The notes: a model not told the origin generated them from the letters alone. A stretch of DNA of 64,000 nucleotides from Microbacterium sp. BK668 (GCF_004362195.1 NZ_SNWG01000001.1:2976001-3040000), one strand, 5' to 3'; counted from the stretch's first letter, positions 9,227 to 18,965 are shown. Translations and numbers: made by a program.

Positions 9227-9232
9227 ATACTA
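9227..9232 (-). promoter_or_regulatory. -10 box (TAGTAT) for the four-helix membrane protein
   Basis: TAGTAT in the 113-base gap after dnaE. Predicted transcription would start near 9220 and give a leader of about 37 bases that includes a small GCGCCC/GGGCGC hairpin and the ribosome site. Confidence 0.45.
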
Positions 9233-9296
9233 CCCGCGGCCCGTGAGCGCACGATGAGGAACGCGCGGCGCGCGTCGCCTCCGCCCGGAGCCCGGC

Positions 9297-12200
9297 TCAG
9301 CCGAGACACGCCGGGCCGAGCAGGCCCTTGAGCTCGCCGTACAGGTCGGCGGTCACCTGGACGGGCAGCGGCACCTCGAAGACCTTCGCGGTCGAACCCC
9401 TGTGCAGGCGCAGCGTCACCTCGGTGTCGCCGCGGTGACGCGTGAGCACCTCGGCGAGCTCCGTCACGAGCGTCTCGGTCGCGCGGTGCTCGGGCAGCAG
9501 GAGGACGAGCGGCCCCGAGGCATCCACCGCTCCCAGATCCGGGGCGAAGGCCGACTGCGCGTGCAGGTTGAGCCCGTCGTCGCGCCGCGACACGCGGCCG
9601 CGCACGACGAGGATGGAGTCGGCCTGCAGCATCGACTGGAACTCGGTGTAGGTCTTGCCCATGAACATGACCGTCACTTCGCCGTCGAAGTCCTCCACCG
9701 TGATCATGCCGTACGGGTTTCCGCTCGACTTCGCGACGCGGTGCTGCACGCTCGTGACGAGCCCCGCCACGGTCACCTGCTCGCCGTCCTCGATCGTCTC
9801 CGACGCGAGGAGGTCGTGGATGCTGAGCGACGCGTGCCTGGCGAGGGGGATCTCGAGCCCGGCCAGCGGATGGTCCGAGACGTACAGTCCGAGCATCTCG
9901 CGCTCGAAGGCCAGCTTGTCCTTCTTCGTCCACTCCGGCCGCTCGGGCACCCTCTGCGTCTGCTGCGGCTCGTCGTCCCCCCACAGGCTGTCGAAGTCGA
10001 ACCCGACCTCGCCGTTCGCTTCGCGGCGCTTGTCGAGCACCGCCTGCTCCGTCGCATCCTCGTGGATCTCGAGGAGGGCTCGGCGGGTGTCGCCCATCGA
10101 GTCGAACGCACCGGCCTTGATCAGCGACTCGATCGTGCGCTTGTTGGCGACGTGCGCGGGCACCTTCGTGAGGAAGTCGTGGAAGCCGGTGTAGGGAGCG
10201 TCCTTGCGCGCGGAGACGATTCCGTCGACGACGTTCGCGCCGACGTTGCGGACGGCGCCCAGGCCGAAGCGGATGTCTTCGCCGACAGCGGCGAAGTAGC
10301 GGATCGACTCCCGGACGTCGGGCGGCAGCACCTTGATGCCCATGCGACGGCACTCGTTGAGGTACACCGCCATCTTGTCCTTGGAGTCGCCGACGCTCGT
10401 CAGCAGCGCCGCCATGTATTCAGCGGGGTAGTGCGCCTTCAGGTAGGCGGTCCAGTAGGAGACCAGGCCGTACGCGGCCGAGTGCGCCTTGTTGAAGGCG
10501 TAGTCCGAGAAGGGCAGCAGGATGTCCCACAGCGCCTTGACGGCGCCGTCGCCGTATCCGCGCTCCTTCATGCCGCTGGAGAAGCCCTCGTACTGCTTGT
10601 CGAGCTCGGACTTCTTCTTCTTGCCCATGGCACGGCGGAGGATGTCGGCCTGTCCGAGCGAGAAGCCCGCCACCTTCTGCGCGATCGCCATGACCTGCTC
10701 CTGATAGATGATCAGGCCGTAGCTGATGTCGAGGATGTCCCTCAACGGCTCCTCGAGCTCCGGATGGATCGGGGTGACCTCCTGCTGGCCGTTCTTGCGC
10801 AGCGCGTAGTTGATGTGCGAGTTGGCGCCCATCGGGCCGGGGCGGTAGAGCGCGATGACGGCCGAGACGTCCTCGAAGTTGTCGGGTCTCATGAGCCGGA
10901 GGAGCGAGCGCATCGGCCCGCCGTCGAGCTGGAACACGCCGAGGGTGTCGCCGCGCGTGAGGAGCTCGTACGCCGCGGCGTCGTCCAGAGCGAGGTGCTC
11001 GAGGTCGAGCTCCTCTCCCCGGTTCAGGCGGATGTTGTCGAGTGCGTCGGAGATGATCGTGAGGTTGCGCAGCCCCAGGAAGTCCATCTTGATGAGACCG
11101 AGGGTCTCGCACGACGGGTAGTCGAACTGCGTGACGATCTGGCCGTCCTGCTCGCGGCGCATGATCGGGATGATGTCGAGCAGCGGCTCGCTCGACATGA
11201 TGACGCCCGCGGCGTGCACGCCCCACTGGCGCTTCAGGCCCTCCAGACCCAGCGCCCGGTCGAAGACCGTCTTCGCCTCGGGGTCGGTGTCGATGAGCGA
11301 GCGGAACTCGCTCGCCTCCTTGTAGCGCGGGTGCTGCGCGTCGTACATGCCGCTGAGGGGCATGTCCTTGCCCATGACGGCCGGCGGCATGGCCTTGGTG
11401 AGCCGCTCCCCCATGCTGAACGGGAAGCCCAGCACGCGGCCGGCGTCTTTCAGGGCCTGCTTCGACTTGATGGTGCCGTACGTCACGATCTGCGCGACCC
11501 GCTCGGAGCCGTACTTCTCGGTGACGTAGTCGATCACCTCGCCCCGGCGGCGGTCGTCGAAGTCGACATCGAAGTCGGGCATCGAGACGCGGTCGGGGTT
11601 GAGGAAGCGCTCGAAGATGAGGCCGTGCTCGAGCGGATCGAGGTCGGTGATCCGCATCGCGTAGGCGACCATCGAGCCGGCGCCCGAACCACGCCCGGGA
11701 CCCACGCGGATGCCGTTGTCCTTGGCCCAGTTGATGAAGTCCGCGACCACCAGGAAGTAGCCCGGGAAGCCCATCTGCAGGATGATGCCCGTCTCGTACT
11801 CGGCCTGCTTGCGCACCTTGTCGGGGATGCCGGCCGGGTACCGGTAGTGCAGGCCCTTCTCGACCTCTTTGACCAGCCAGCTGTCCTCGGTCTCGCCGTC
11901 GGGCACGGGGAAGCGCGGCATGTAGTTCGCGCTGGTGTTGAACTCGACCTCGCATCGCTCGGCGATGAGCAGCGTGTTGTCGCAGGCTTCAGGGTGCTCG
12001 CGGAAGATCTGCCGCATCTCCTGCGCCGTCTTGACGTAGTACCCGTCACCGTCGAATTTGAAGCGGTTGGGGTCGTCGAGGGTCGACCCGGACTGCACGC
12101 ACAGCAGCGCCGCGTGCGCGTCGGCCTCGTGCTGGTGCGTGTAGTGCGAGTCGTTGGTCGCGACGAGCGGGATGCCGAGATCCTTCGAGATGCGGATCAG

Positions 12201-12815
12201 GTCGGTCATGACGCGCCGCTCGATGGGGAGCCCGTGGTCCATGATCTCGGCGAAGTAGTTCTCCTTGCCGAAGATGTCCTGGAACTCGGCGGCCGCCGCC
12301 CGAGCCGCGTCGTACTGGCCGAGGCGCAGGCGCGTCTGCACCTCGCCCGACGGGCACCCCGTCGTGGCGATGAGCCCCGTGCCGTACGTCTCCAGCAGCT
12401 CGCGGTCCATGCGCGGCTTGAAGTAGTACCCCTCCATGCTCGACAGGGAGCTGAGTCGGAAGAGGTTGTGCATCCCCTCGGTGCTCTGACTCCACATGGT
12501 CATGTGGGTGTAGGCGCCCGATCCGGAGACGTCGTCGCTCCTCTGCTCGGGACTTCCCCACTGCACCCGCGACTTGTCGCTGCGGTGGGTTCCCGGCGTC
12601 ACATAGGCCTCGAGCCCGATGATCGGCTTCACGCCCGCCGCCTTCGCGGCGTTGTAGAACTCGAACGCCGCGAAGGTGTTGCCGTGGTCGGTGACGGCGA
12701 TCGCCGGCATCCCGTAGTCGGCGGCGGCCTGCGTCATGGCGCCGATCTTGGCGGCCCCGTCGAGCATCGAGTACTCGCTGTGCACGTGCAGATGGACGAA
12801 GGAGTCGGATGCCAC
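9297..12815 (-). CDS. dnaE: DNA polymerase III alpha subunit
   Basis: Replicative DNA polymerase catalytic subunit. The 1172-residue protein begins with a PHP domain (His8, His10, His12 in HLHVHSEYS) that may keep proofreading activity, as in mycobacterial DnaE1. The polymerase palm has the catalytic pair Asp414 and Asp416 in MPDFDVDFDDRRRGE. Fingers, helix-hairpin-helix and a C-terminal OB-fold (VTVAGLVTSVQHRV) follow. The length is right for the replicative type. GTG at 12815 is the start: reading begins MASDSFVHLHVH, and a TAGACT box ends 6 bases before it, indicating leaderless translation. The NUDIX gene is divergent from the same 50-base gap. Confidence 0.97.
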   Translation of the reverse strand: MASDSFVHLHVHSEYSMLDGAAKIGAMTQAAADYGMPAIAVTDHGNTFAAFEFYNAAKAAGVKPIIGLEAYVTPGTHRSDKSRVQWGSPEQRSDDVSGSGAYTHMTMWSQSTEGMHNLFRLSSLSSMEGYYFKPRMDRELLETYGTGLIATTGCPSGEVQTRLRLGQYDAARAAAAEFQDIFGKENYFAEIMDHGLPIERRVMTDLIRISKDLGIPLVATNDSHYTHQHEADAHAALLCVQSGSTLDDPNRFKFDGDGYYVKTAQEMRQIFREHPEACDNTLLIAERCEVEFNTSANYMPRFPVPDGETEDSWLVKEVEKGLHYRYPAGIPDKVRKQAEYETGIILQMGFPGYFLVVADFINWAKDNGIRVGPGRGSGAGSMVAYAMRITDLDPLEHGLIFERFLNPDRVSMPDFDVDFDDRRRGEVIDYVTEKYGSERVAQIVTYGTIKSKQALKDAGRVLGFPFSMGERLTKAMPPAVMGKDMPLSGMYDAQHPRYKEASEFRSLIDTDPEAKTVFDRALGLEGLKRQWGVHAAGVIMSSEPLLDIIPIMRREQDGQIVTQFDYPSCETLGLIKMDFLGLRNLTIISDALDNIRLNRGEELDLEHLALDDAAAYELLTRGDTLGVFQLDGGPMRSLLRLMRPDNFEDVSAVIALYRPGPMGANSHINYALRKNGQQEVTPIHPELEEPLRDILDISYGLIIYQEQVMAIAQKVAGFSLGQADILRRAMGKKKKSELDKQYEGFSSGMKERGYGDGAVKALWDILLPFSDYAFNKAHSAAYGLVSYWTAYLKAHYPAEYMAALLTSVGDSKDKMAVYLNECRRMGIKVLPPDVRESIRYFAAVGEDIRFGLGAVRNVGANVVDGIVSARKDAPYTGFHDFLTKVPAHVANKRTIESLIKAGAFDSMGDTRRALLEIHEDATEQAVLDKRREANGEVGFDFDSLWGDDEPQQTQRVPERPEWTKKDKLAFEREMLGLYVSDHPLAGLEIPLARHASLSIHDLLASETIEDGEQVTVAGLVTSVQHRVAKSSGNPYGMITVEDFDGEVTVMFMGKTYTEFQSMLQADSILVVRGRVSRRDDGLNLHAQSAFAPDLGAVDASGPLVLLLPEHRATETLVTELAEVLTRHRGDTEVTLRLHRGSTAKVFEVPLPVQVTADLYGELKGLLGPACLG

Positions 12816-12821
12816 GGATCG

Positions 12822-12827
12822 AGTCTA
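12822..12827 (-). promoter_or_regulatory. -10 box (TAGACT) for dnaE, leaderless
   Basis: TAGACT, then 6 bases, then the dnaE GTG at 12815. It faces the NUDIX promoter within the same short gap, with the two boxes only 26 bases apart. Confidence 0.6.
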
Positions 12828-12853
12828 CGAACGACCCACCGACACTCCCCCGC

Positions 12854-12859
12854 TATCGT
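12854..12859 (+). promoter_or_regulatory. -10 box (TATCGT) for the NUDIX gene, leaderless
   Basis: TATCGT is followed by 6 bases and then the ATG at 12866. No ribosome site is present. Confidence 0.6.
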
Positions 12860-12865
12860 GGCGAC

Positions 12866-13342
12866 ATGCCCACACCCGAGTTCATCCTCAGCTTGAGGGA
12901 GAAGGTGGGCCACGACCCGCTGCCCCTCGTCGGCGTCACGGCGGTCGTCGTGCACGAGGGACGGGTGATCCTGGGCAGGCGCAGCGACAACGGCGCGCTG
13001 ACCCCCGTCACGGGGATCGTCGACCCCGGCGAGGAGCCCGCCGACGCCGCCGTCCGCGAGACTCTCGAAGAAGCGGGCGTCCAGGCGCGCGCCCTGCGAC
13101 TCGCGCTGGTCCACCAGGTGCCGCGGGTCACCTACGGCAACGGCGATCAGGCCGACTACCTCGATCTGACGTTCCTCTGCGAATGGATCTCGGGCGACCC
13201 GTACCCCGCCGACGGCGAGATGAGCGAGGTCGGGTGGTACGACCTCGACGACCTGCCCGAGCTCGAGCTGCCCGATATGAGGGCGCGCATCGGCGCCGCG
13301 CTGTCGGGAGCGGTCGAGGCGCAGTTCCACGGCGGGCGCTGA
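12866..13342 (+). CDS. NUDIX hydrolase
   Basis: Hydrolyses a nucleoside diphosphate linked to another group; the substrate is not predictable. The 158-residue protein has a complete Nudix box from Gly50 to Val72: Gly50, Glu56, Arg64-Glu65, Glu68-Glu69 and Gly71, matching GX5EX7REUXEEXGU. The N-terminal part LVGVTAVVVHEGRVILGRRS is the usual beta strand entry. The ATG at 12866 is supported by a TATCGT box with exact leaderless spacing; a longer in-frame reading from 12809 would overlap dnaE and is rejected. It is convergent with the GNAT gene, 7 bases apart. A housecleaning role next to the replicative polymerase is only a guess. Confidence 0.9.
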   Translation: MPTPEFILSLREKVGHDPLPLVGVTAVVVHEGRVILGRRSDNGALTPVTGIVDPGEEPADAAVRETLEEAGVQARALRLALVHQVPRVTYGNGDQADYLDLTFLCEWISGDPYPADGEMSEVGWYDLDDLPELELPDMRARIGAALSGAVEAQFHGGR

Positions 13343-13349
13343 GCCCTGA

Positions 13350-13919
13350 TCACCGAAGGTCGAGCCGCATCACGAGGCGGGGGAAGCCGCCCAGGACCGA
13401 CGTCGTCTTCGCAGCCTCGGTGAATCCCGCCTTCTCGAACAGCGCGCGGGTGCCCACGTACGCCATCGTCGGATCGACCTTCGCGCCGGCGTTGTCGACG
13501 GGGTATCCCTCGATCGCCGGTGCGCCGCCGTCGCGGGCGAACGCGACGGCCCCCGCGAGGAGGGCATGCGAGATCCCCCTGCCTCGGAAGCCGGGCCGCA
13601 CCCGGATGCACCACGCCGACCACACGTCGAGCTCGTCGACATGCGGGATCCGTCGATTCGTCGCGAACGACGTGTCGGCACGGCGATGGACGGCGGCCCA
13701 GCCGACGACCTCCTCGCCCTCGTAGGCGAGGACCCCCGGCGGGCTCTGTGCCATGAGCTCGGCGACGCGGGCACCGCGGGCGGCGCCGCGCAGCGACACG
13801 TTCTCCTTCGAGGGAATCCGGTAGCTCAGGCACCAGCAGACGTTGGACGTCGGCTTCTTCGGGCCGACCATCGTCGCGACGTCGGCGAACCGCGTCGCGG
13901 GTACCACCTCGATGCCCAT
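13350..13919 (-). CDS. GNAT family N-acetyltransferase
   Basis: Predicted acetyl-CoA dependent acetyltransferase of 189 residues. The acetyl-CoA binding motif A is visible as VRPGFRGRGISHAL (about residues 107-120). The N-terminal segment with MVGPKKPTSNVCWCLSYR (Cys28 and Cys30) recurs in an actinobacterial subgroup of unknown substrate. The C-terminal half (YVGTRALFEKAGF) is the usual end of the fold. The ATG has no good ribosome site, and CATCCT six bases upstream is a poor -10, so the start is moderately sure. The small neighbouring genes do not reveal a substrate. Confidence 0.85.
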   Translation of the reverse strand: MGIEVVPATRFADVATMVGPKKPTSNVCWCLSYRIPSKENVSLRGAARGARVAELMAQSPPGVLAYEGEEVVGWAAVHRRADTSFATNRRIPHVDELDVWSAWCIRVRPGFRGRGISHALLAGAVAFARDGGAPAIEGYPVDNAGAKVDPTMAYVGTRALFEKAGFTEAAKTTSVLGGFPRLVMRLDLR

Positions 13920-13951
13920 GCGGACAGGATGGCACCGGCATCCGACACCCG

Positions 13952-14872
13952 TCAGTCGCCGCGCAGCACCGCGAGCGCGTGCGCCAGGTCGGCCGGGTAC
14001 TCCGACTCGAAGGTCACCCACTCCCCCGTCAGCGGGTGCGCGAACGAGAGCTCCCGCGCGTGCAGCCACTGCCGGGCGAGGCCGAGTCGCGCGGAGAGGG
14101 TGGGGTCGGCTCCGTAGAGCGGGTCCCCCACGCAGGGATGCCGATGGGCGGCCATGTGCACGCGGATCTGGTGCGTGCGGCCGGTCTCGAGGTGGATCTC
14201 GAGCAGAGATGCTCCGGGGAACGCCTCGAGCGTCTCGTAGTGGGTGACGGAGTCCTTGCCCGCGGGGGTCACGGCGAACTTCCACGAGTGAGTGGGGTGC
14301 CGCCCGATGGGCGCGTCGATCGTGCCCGCGAGAGGATCGGGATGCCCCTGCACGACCGCGTGGTAGATCTTCTCGACCTCGCGCTCCTTGAACGCGCGCT
14401 TGAGCGCCGTGTACGCGCGCTCCGTCTTGGCGACGACCATGAGGCCGCTCGTGCCCACGTCGAGGCGGTGCACGACGCCCTGCCGCTCCGCAGCACCCGT
14501 CGTCGCTATGCGGTAGCCGGCCGCCGCGAGCGCGCCGAGGACGGTCGGGCCCTCCCACCCGACGGAAGGATGGGCCGCGACGCCGGGCGGCTTGTCGACC
14601 ACCACGATGTCGTCGTCGTCGTAGACGACGCCGAGGTCGGGCACGGCGACGGGGATGACCTCGGGCCCGCGGCGCTCCTCCCACTCGACCTCGAGCCACG
14701 CACCGCCCCGCAGCCTCTCGGACTTGGCGAGGAGGCGACCGTCGAGCCGGACGCCGCCGGCTTCGGCGACGTCCGCCGCGAAGGTGCGCGAGAAGCCCAG
14801 CATCTTCGCGAGCGCGGCGTCGACGCGGGCGCCGTCGAGTCCGTCGGGCACGGGAAGGCTGCGGGATTCCAC
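13952..14872 (-). CDS. rluD: RluD-type 23S rRNA pseudouridine synthase
   Basis: Converts uridines to pseudouridine in 23S rRNA. The 306-residue protein has an N-terminal S4 RNA-binding domain (about residues 15-75) and the RluA-family catalytic domain with the active-site Asp138 in [15 protein letters not shown]. Further family motifs are [10 protein letters not shown] and CVGDPLYG. The GTG start lies 8 bases after the lspA stop; this lspA-rluD pairing is standard in many bacteria. The exact modified position cannot be proven from sequence, so an RluC-like specificity remains possible. Confidence 0.93.
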   Translation of the reverse strand: MESRSLPVPDGLDGARVDAALAKMLGFSRTFAADVAEAGGVRLDGRLLAKSERLRGGAWLEVEWEERRGPEVIPVAVPDLGVVYDDDDIVVVDKPPGVAAHPSVGWEGPTVLGALAAAGYRIATTGAAERQGVVHRLDVGTSGLMVVAKTERAYTALKRAFKEREVEKIYHAVVQGHPDPLAGTIDAPIGRHPTHSWKFAVTPAGKDSVTHYETLEAFPGASLLEIHLETGRTHQIRVHMAAHRHPCVGDPLYGADPTLSARLGLARQWLHARELSFAHPLTGEWVTFESEYPADLAHALAVLRGD

Positions 14873-14880
14873 TGCGCCCG

Positions 14881-15558
14881 TCAGTCCTTTGCGGTGCCGG
14901 ATGCCTCGGGCTCGGCGCCCGCGGCACGCCCGCCCGCCGCACGCCCGCCGCCCGCGGCACGTTCCGCATCGGCCGAAGGCCGGGTGCCGGCCGCAGCGGG
15001 CTTCTCGCCCGACGACGAAGACGAGGCCGAGGCATCCGCGTCCTTGCGCGGACGCGTGCCGTCCAGGTGCGGTCCGACGAGGACCAGCAGGGCCACCGCG
15101 ATCATCATCGACACGATGAAGATGTCGGCGACGTTGTAGATGGCGGGCATCATCCACGGCGTGTTGATGAAGTCGACGACGTGGCCGACGGGGAAGCCCG
15201 GCTCGCGGAGCATCCGGTCGGTGAGGTTGCCCAGCACCCCGCCGAGGAGGAGCCCGAGCGCGACCGCCCACAGGCGGGATCGCACGCGGGTGGCGGCGAG
15301 CCACACGATCGCGAGGGCGACGACGGTCAGCGCGATCGTGAAGATCCAGGTGACGCCCTCGCCCAGCGAGAAGGCGGCGCCCGGATTGCGGACGAGGTAG
15401 AAGATCAGGAAGTCGCCCAGCACCGGAACCGGCTGCTCGGGCGGCAGGTTCTCGATCGCGAGGTACTTGGTGAACTGGTCGGCGGCCAGCACCAGCGCCG
15501 CGAGGACCGCGATGATGGTGCCGGCCGCCGCCTGACGAAGGGGGGGTCGGCCTGTCAA
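14881..15558 (-). CDS. lspA: Lipoprotein signal peptidase (signal peptidase II)
   Basis: Membrane aspartyl protease that cleaves signal peptides of prolipoproteins such as CtaC and the hydrolase encoded at 55.5 kb. The catalytic aspartates are Asp114 in GNLTDR and Asp145 in YNVADIF. Four membrane helices precede residue 162. The protein is 225 residues long, about 60 more than usual, because of a C-terminal Ala/Gly/Ser-rich cytoplasmic tail with [13 protein letters not shown] repeats. The start is a TTG with no strong ribosome site, 8 bases after the divIVA stop. It is the only start that preserves the first helix, but coupling to divIVA is an inference. Confidence 0.92.
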   Translation of the reverse strand: MTGRPPLRQAAAGTIIAVLAALVLAADQFTKYLAIENLPPEQPVPVLGDFLIFYLVRNPGAAFSLGEGVTWIFTIALTVVALAIVWLAATRVRSRLWAVALGLLLGGVLGNLTDRMLREPGFPVGHVVDFINTPWMMPAIYNVADIFIVSMMIAVALLVLVGPHLDGTRPRKDADASASSSSSGEKPAAAGTRPSADAERAAGGGRAAGGRAAGAEPEASGTAKD

Positions 15559-15566
15559 AGGCTGGC

Positions 15567-16166
15567 CTAGAGGCCGATGGCCGAGACCGGCGTCGGGCCG
15601 GACGCGTTCGTCGACGCGTCGAGGTCGCGCAGGTGACCTTCGATGTAGGTGCGGAGCTGCTGACGGTAGTCGCGCTCGAACTGGCGGAGCTCGGTGATGC
15701 GGCCCTCAAGCGTCGTGCGCTCGCGCTCGAGACGGGCGAGCTCCTCGCGGCCCTTCGTCTCGGCCTCGGCGACGATCGACGCGGCCTGAGCCTGCGCGTC
15801 GGCGATGAGCTGGTCGCGCTTGGCCTGGCCCTCGGCGACGTGCTCGTCGTGGAGGCGCTGGGCCAGCTCGATGATGCCTGCGCTGGCGGCGGCGCCGCCG
15901 GAGGCGTCGGCGACGGGAGCGGGGGCCGGGGCCGGGGTCGGGGCAGGAGCCGGTGCCTCAGCGACGGGCTCCGGCGCGGCGGCGGGAGCCTGGCCCGACT
16001 CGTACGCGGCGAGCTTGGCCTTCAGCTCCTCGTTCTCGGCGATGGTCTTGCGCCACTCGACGACGATCTCGTCCAGGAAGTCGTCGACCTCGTCGGGGTC
16101 GAATCCCTCCTTGAACCGGACGTGCTGGAACTGCTTGGTGACGACGTCATCGGGGGTCAAAGCCAT
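15567..16166 (-). CDS. divIVA: DivIVA / Wag31-like polar growth protein
   Basis: Coiled-coil scaffold that marks negatively curved membrane at poles and septa and directs polar peptidoglycan growth in actinobacteria. The 199-residue protein begins with the conserved membrane-binding domain ([18 protein letters not shown], then [15 protein letters not shown]). A Pro/Ala linker (about residues 60-88) splits it from a second coiled coil (about 95-180). Position in the ftsZ-yggS-sepF-yggT-divIVA string is canonical. AGAGGA precedes the ATG, and TATGCT at 16245 suggests a private promoter with a leader of about 72 bases. In mycobacteria it is phosphorylated by PknA/PknB. Confidence 0.95.
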   Translation of the reverse strand: MALTPDDVVTKQFQHVRFKEGFDPDEVDDFLDEIVVEWRKTIAENEELKAKLAAYESGQAPAAAPEPVAEAPAPAPTPAPAPAPVADASGGAAASAGIIELAQRLHDEHVAEGQAKRDQLIADAQAQAASIVAEAETKGREELARLERERTTLEGRITELRQFERDYRQQLRTYIEGHLRDLDASTNASGPTPVSAIGL

Positions 16167-16244
16167 TGTGATTCCTCTTTCGAGCGCTCAGGTCGCCGGC
16201 GTGTGAAGCGATTCCGCCCCGGGGCGGGCGGACCGTCCCAGGCA

Positions 16245-16250
16245 AGCATA
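16245..16250 (-). promoter_or_regulatory. Candidate -10 box (TATGCT) for divIVA
   Basis: TATGCT in the gap between yggT and divIVA on the coding strand. Transcription would start near 16238. No good -35 is seen. Confidence 0.4.
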
Positions 16251-16311
16251 GTCGCCGCACTTTCCAGGCGCACGGAGCCGGACCCGCTGCGACACGCTTC
16301 GCCCCCGAGCG

Positions 16312-16611
16312 TCAGCTCGCGATGGAGCGCGTGACCGACAGCAGCACGAAGCACACCAGCATCGTGATGGCGAAGCCGAAGTCGATCGCGACCTGCCCGA
16401 CCCGCAGCGGAGGGATGAAGCGCCGGAAGAGCTTCAGAGGGGGGTCGGTGACGGTGTACACGACTTCGGCGGCGACGAGCCCCGGTCCCTTCGGGCGCCA
16501 CTCCCTGTTGAAGAAGGGGATCCAGTCGAGGATGAGCCGGATGAGGAGGAACAGGATGTAGATGAGCAGAAGCGCGTTGAGGACCGCCGCGATGAGGCGG
16601 ATGATGTCCAC
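16312..16611 (-). CDS. YggT family membrane protein
   Basis: A 99-residue protein with two hydrophobic hairpins (about residues 5-32 and 73-95) and the family motif TDPPLKLFRRFIPP between them. YggT proteins sit next to sepF and divIVA throughout Gram-positive bacteria and are thought to help cell division or envelope stress tolerance, but no activity is established. The start is 2 bases after the sepF stop, so it is translated together with sepF. Confidence 0.9.
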   Translation of the reverse strand: MDIIRLIAAVLNALLLIYILFLLIRLILDWIPFFNREWRPKGPGLVAAEVVYTVTDPPLKLFRRFIPPLRVGQVAIDFGFAITMLVCFVLLSVTRSIAS

Positions 16612-16613
16612 GG

Positions 16614-17078
16614 CTACGGCGCGAAGGGGACCGACTCAGGGTCGGCCTGTGCGACGGCGCCGTCGCCCGACACGTTCACGCTCTCGGGCGAGAGCAGGAA
16701 GACCTTGCTCGTCACGCGCTCTATGCGTCCGTACAGGCCGAGCGAGAGGCCGCTCGCGAAGTCGATCAGGCGGCGCGCGTCGGCGTCGCTCATCTGCGAC
16801 AGATTGATGATGACCGGGATGCCGTCGCGGAAGTTCTCCGCGATGACCTGCGCGTCGCGGTACTGCTTCGGGTGGACCGTCAGGATCTCGCTGATCGCGG
16901 ACGGCGCCGGCTGCCGCACGACGGCGGGCCGGTGCAGCGGCGTCACGGGAGCGGCGGCCTTCTCGACGGGCTGGATGCTGCTCTTGCGGGCCGCAGGCTG
17001 GGGGGCGGGCTCTTCGTACACTTCTTCCTCGTCTGCCAGTCCGAGATAGACCATGGTCTTCTTGAGCGGGTTCGACAT
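16614..17078 (-). CDS. sepF: Cell division protein SepF
   Basis: Anchors FtsZ filaments to the membrane, the role FtsA plays elsewhere; ftsA is absent here as expected for actinobacteria. The 154-residue protein starts [14 protein letters not shown], the amphipathic membrane-targeting helix. A linker of about 50 residues follows, then the SepF core ([16 protein letters not shown] to the end) with [20 protein letters not shown]. The ATG at 17078 has GGAGG at good spacing and matches the helix; an upstream in-frame extension of 34 residues to 17180 is rejected. The order ftsZ-yggS-sepF-yggT-divIVA is typical. Confidence 0.95.
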   Translation of the reverse strand: MSNPLKKTMVYLGLADEEEVYEEPAPQPAARKSSIQPVEKAAAPVTPLHRPAVVRQPAPSAISEILTVHPKQYRDAQVIAENFRDGIPVIINLSQMSDADARRLIDFASGLSLGLYGRIERVTSKVFLLSPESVNVSGDGAVAQADPESVPFAP

Positions 17079-17121
17079 CGCATCCTCCGTGTTGCTCGCC
17101 GTCGGCTCGTCCATTCCGAGG

Positions 17122-17802
17122 CTAACCGCGCACGGGCCTCGGTCCCGTGATTGCAGAGCCGATCCGCAGGTGTGTCGCACCGGCGGAGATCGCCTCGGCG
17201 AAGTCGGCCGTCATGCCGGCCGAGATCCAGGCGGCGTCGGGCACGACGGTGCGCACCGTCGCGCTGCAGGCGGCCAGTCGTTCGAAGGCCGGCGCGGGCG
17301 GCTCACCGAGGGGCGCGACGGCCATCACGCCGCGCACCCGGAGGGTCGTGCAGCCCGCCGCGTGGGCGGCGAGCTCTTCGATCGCGTCGGGTGCCGTGCC
17401 GCCTCGACCCGGGTCGTCGGTGAGGTTGACCTGCAGCAGGACGTCGAGCCGCGGCATCCCCTCACCCGCCGCGTCGAGGGCATCTGCGAGGCGCGCGCGA
17501 TCGACGGAGTGGACGACGGATGCCGCGGCTCGTATCGCCCGCGCCTTGTTGGTCTGCGCCTGCCCGATGAAATGCCAGCGCAGGCCTTCGCGGTCGCCGA
17601 CCTCGCGCTTCTTCTCGGTGAGCTCCTGCTGGCGGTTCTCGCCCACGTCGCGCACTCCGAGCCGATACAGCTCGTCGACGACCGGCGCCGCGTGGAACTT
17701 CGTCACGACGATCCTGGTCAGCGCACCGGGATCGCGGCCCGCCGCACGTGCGGCGTCCGCGATCCGGGCGTCGACCTCCGCGAGCCGTTCGCCGAGGCCC
17801 AC
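17122..17802 (-). CDS. PLP homeostasis protein, YggS/PROSC family
   Basis: Binds pyridoxal phosphate and helps keep B6 vitamers balanced; it has no proven catalytic activity. The 226-residue barrel has the PLP lysine at Lys35 in [10 protein letters not shown], plus [24 protein letters not shown] and the C-terminal phosphate loop [13 protein letters not shown] / [11 protein letters not shown] at 17802 starts 2 bases after the ftsZ TAA, the usual arrangement in the Gram-positive dcw tail, so it is coupled to ftsZ. Confidence 0.94.
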   Translation of the reverse strand: MGLGERLAEVDARIADAARAAGRDPGALTRIVVTKFHAAPVVDELYRLGVRDVGENRQQELTEKKREVGDREGLRWHFIGQAQTNKARAIRAAASVVHSVDRARLADALDAAGEGMPRLDVLLQVNLTDDPGRGGTAPDAIEELAAHAAGCTTLRVRGVMAVAPLGEPPAPAFERLAACSATVRTVVPDAAWISAGMTADFAEAISAGATHLRIGSAITGPRPVRG

Positions 17803-17804
17803 CG

Positions 17805-18944
17805 TTACTTCAGGAAGTCGGGGATGTCGAGATCGTCGTCCCCGAAGGCCGAGTCGTAGGTCGTGTCGGCGGCGACGCTCACCGAGACGGGCTCCTTGTC
17901 GCGGTCCTTCGCGACCTCGTCGGCGGGAGTCGTCGGGACGGCCGGCGCGACGGGTGCGACCCGCGCGGCCGCGATCGGCTCGATGCGGGTCTGCGGCTCG
18001 CCGCCGTCGAACCCGGCGGCGATCACGGTGACGCGCACCTCGTCGCCCAGCGTGTCGTCGATGACGGTGCCGAAGATGATGTTCGCCTCCGGGTGCGCCG
18101 CCTCCTTGACCAGCTGAGCGGCATCGTTGATCTCGAAGATGCCCAGGTTCGACCCGCCCTGGATCGACAGGAGCACGCCGTGAGCACCTTCGATCGAGGC
18201 CTCCAGGAGCGGCGATTCCACCGCGAGCTCTGCGGCCTTGATCGCGCGGTCGGCTCCGCGCGCAGAGCCGATGCCCATGAGCGCCGATCCCGCGCCCTGC
18301 ATCACCGACTTGACGTCGGCGAAGTCCAGGTTGATGAGGCCGGGCGTCGTGATCAGGTCGGTGATGCCCTGCACGCCGGCGAGGAGCACCTGGTCGGCCG
18401 TGGCGAACGCCTCGATCATCGAGATCCCGCGGTCGCTGATCTCGAGGAGGCGGTCGTTGGGGACCACGATGAGGGTGTCGACCTCTTCCTTCAGCTTCGC
18501 GACGCCCGTCTCCGCCTGGCTCTGGCGACGACGGCCCTCGAACGAGAAGGGCTTCGTCACCACACCGATGGTCAGGGCGCCGATCGACTTCGCGATCTTC
18601 GCGACGACGGGTGCGCCGCCGGTGCCCGTGCCACCGCCTTCCCCAGCGGTGACGAAGACCATGTCGGCGCCGCGCAGGGCCTCTTCGATCTCTTCGGCGT
18701 GATCTTCGGCGGCGCGCCGTCCGACCTCGGGGTCGGCGCCCGCGCCGAGTCCCCGGGTGAGCTCGCGCCCGACGTCGAGCTTGACGTCGGCGTCGCTCAT
18801 GAGCAGCGCCTGCGCGTCCGTGTTGATCGCGATGAACTCCACGCCCCGCAGACCCAGCTCGATCATGCGGTTGACCGCGTTGACGCCGCCGCCGCCGACG
18901 CCGACGACCTTGATCACGGCGAGGTAGTTCTGGTTCTGGCTCAT
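17805..18944 (-). CDS. ftsZ: Cell division protein FtsZ
   Basis: Tubulin-like GTPase that forms the Z-ring. The 379-residue protein has the GTP signature GGGTGTG at residues 103-109, the T7 loop [11 protein letters not shown] needed for hydrolysis in the filament, and the C-terminal conserved peptide [11 protein letters not shown] that binds SepF and FtsW. The ATG has GGAGG at ideal spacing. The 212-base upstream gap carries two inverted repeats and a TAAGGT box, so ftsZ has its own promoter in addition to read-through from the dcw cluster. Confidence 0.98.
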   Translation of the reverse strand: MSQNQNYLAVIKVVGVGGGGVNAVNRMIELGLRGVEFIAINTDAQALLMSDADVKLDVGRELTRGLGAGADPEVGRRAAEDHAEEIEEALRGADMVFVTAGEGGGTGTGGAPVVAKIAKSIGALTIGVVTKPFSFEGRRRQSQAETGVAKLKEEVDTLIVVPNDRLLEISDRGISMIEAFATADQVLLAGVQGITDLITTPGLINLDFADVKSVMQGAGSALMGIGSARGADRAIKAAELAVESPLLEASIEGAHGVLLSIQGGSNLGIFEINDAAQLVKEAAHPEANIIFGTVIDDTLGDEVRVTVIAAGFDGGEPQTRIEPIAAARVAPVAPAVPTTPADEVAKDRDKEPVSVSVAADTTYDSAFGDDDLDIPDFLK

Positions 18945-18965
18945 GCCGGCCTCCGTCTTCCCGAA

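Noticed and set aside
9402..12896. A 1164-codon open frame opposite dnaE
   Set aside because: Antisense shadow of dnaE with biased composition and no recognisable domain; dnaE has all catalytic motifs and a promoter.
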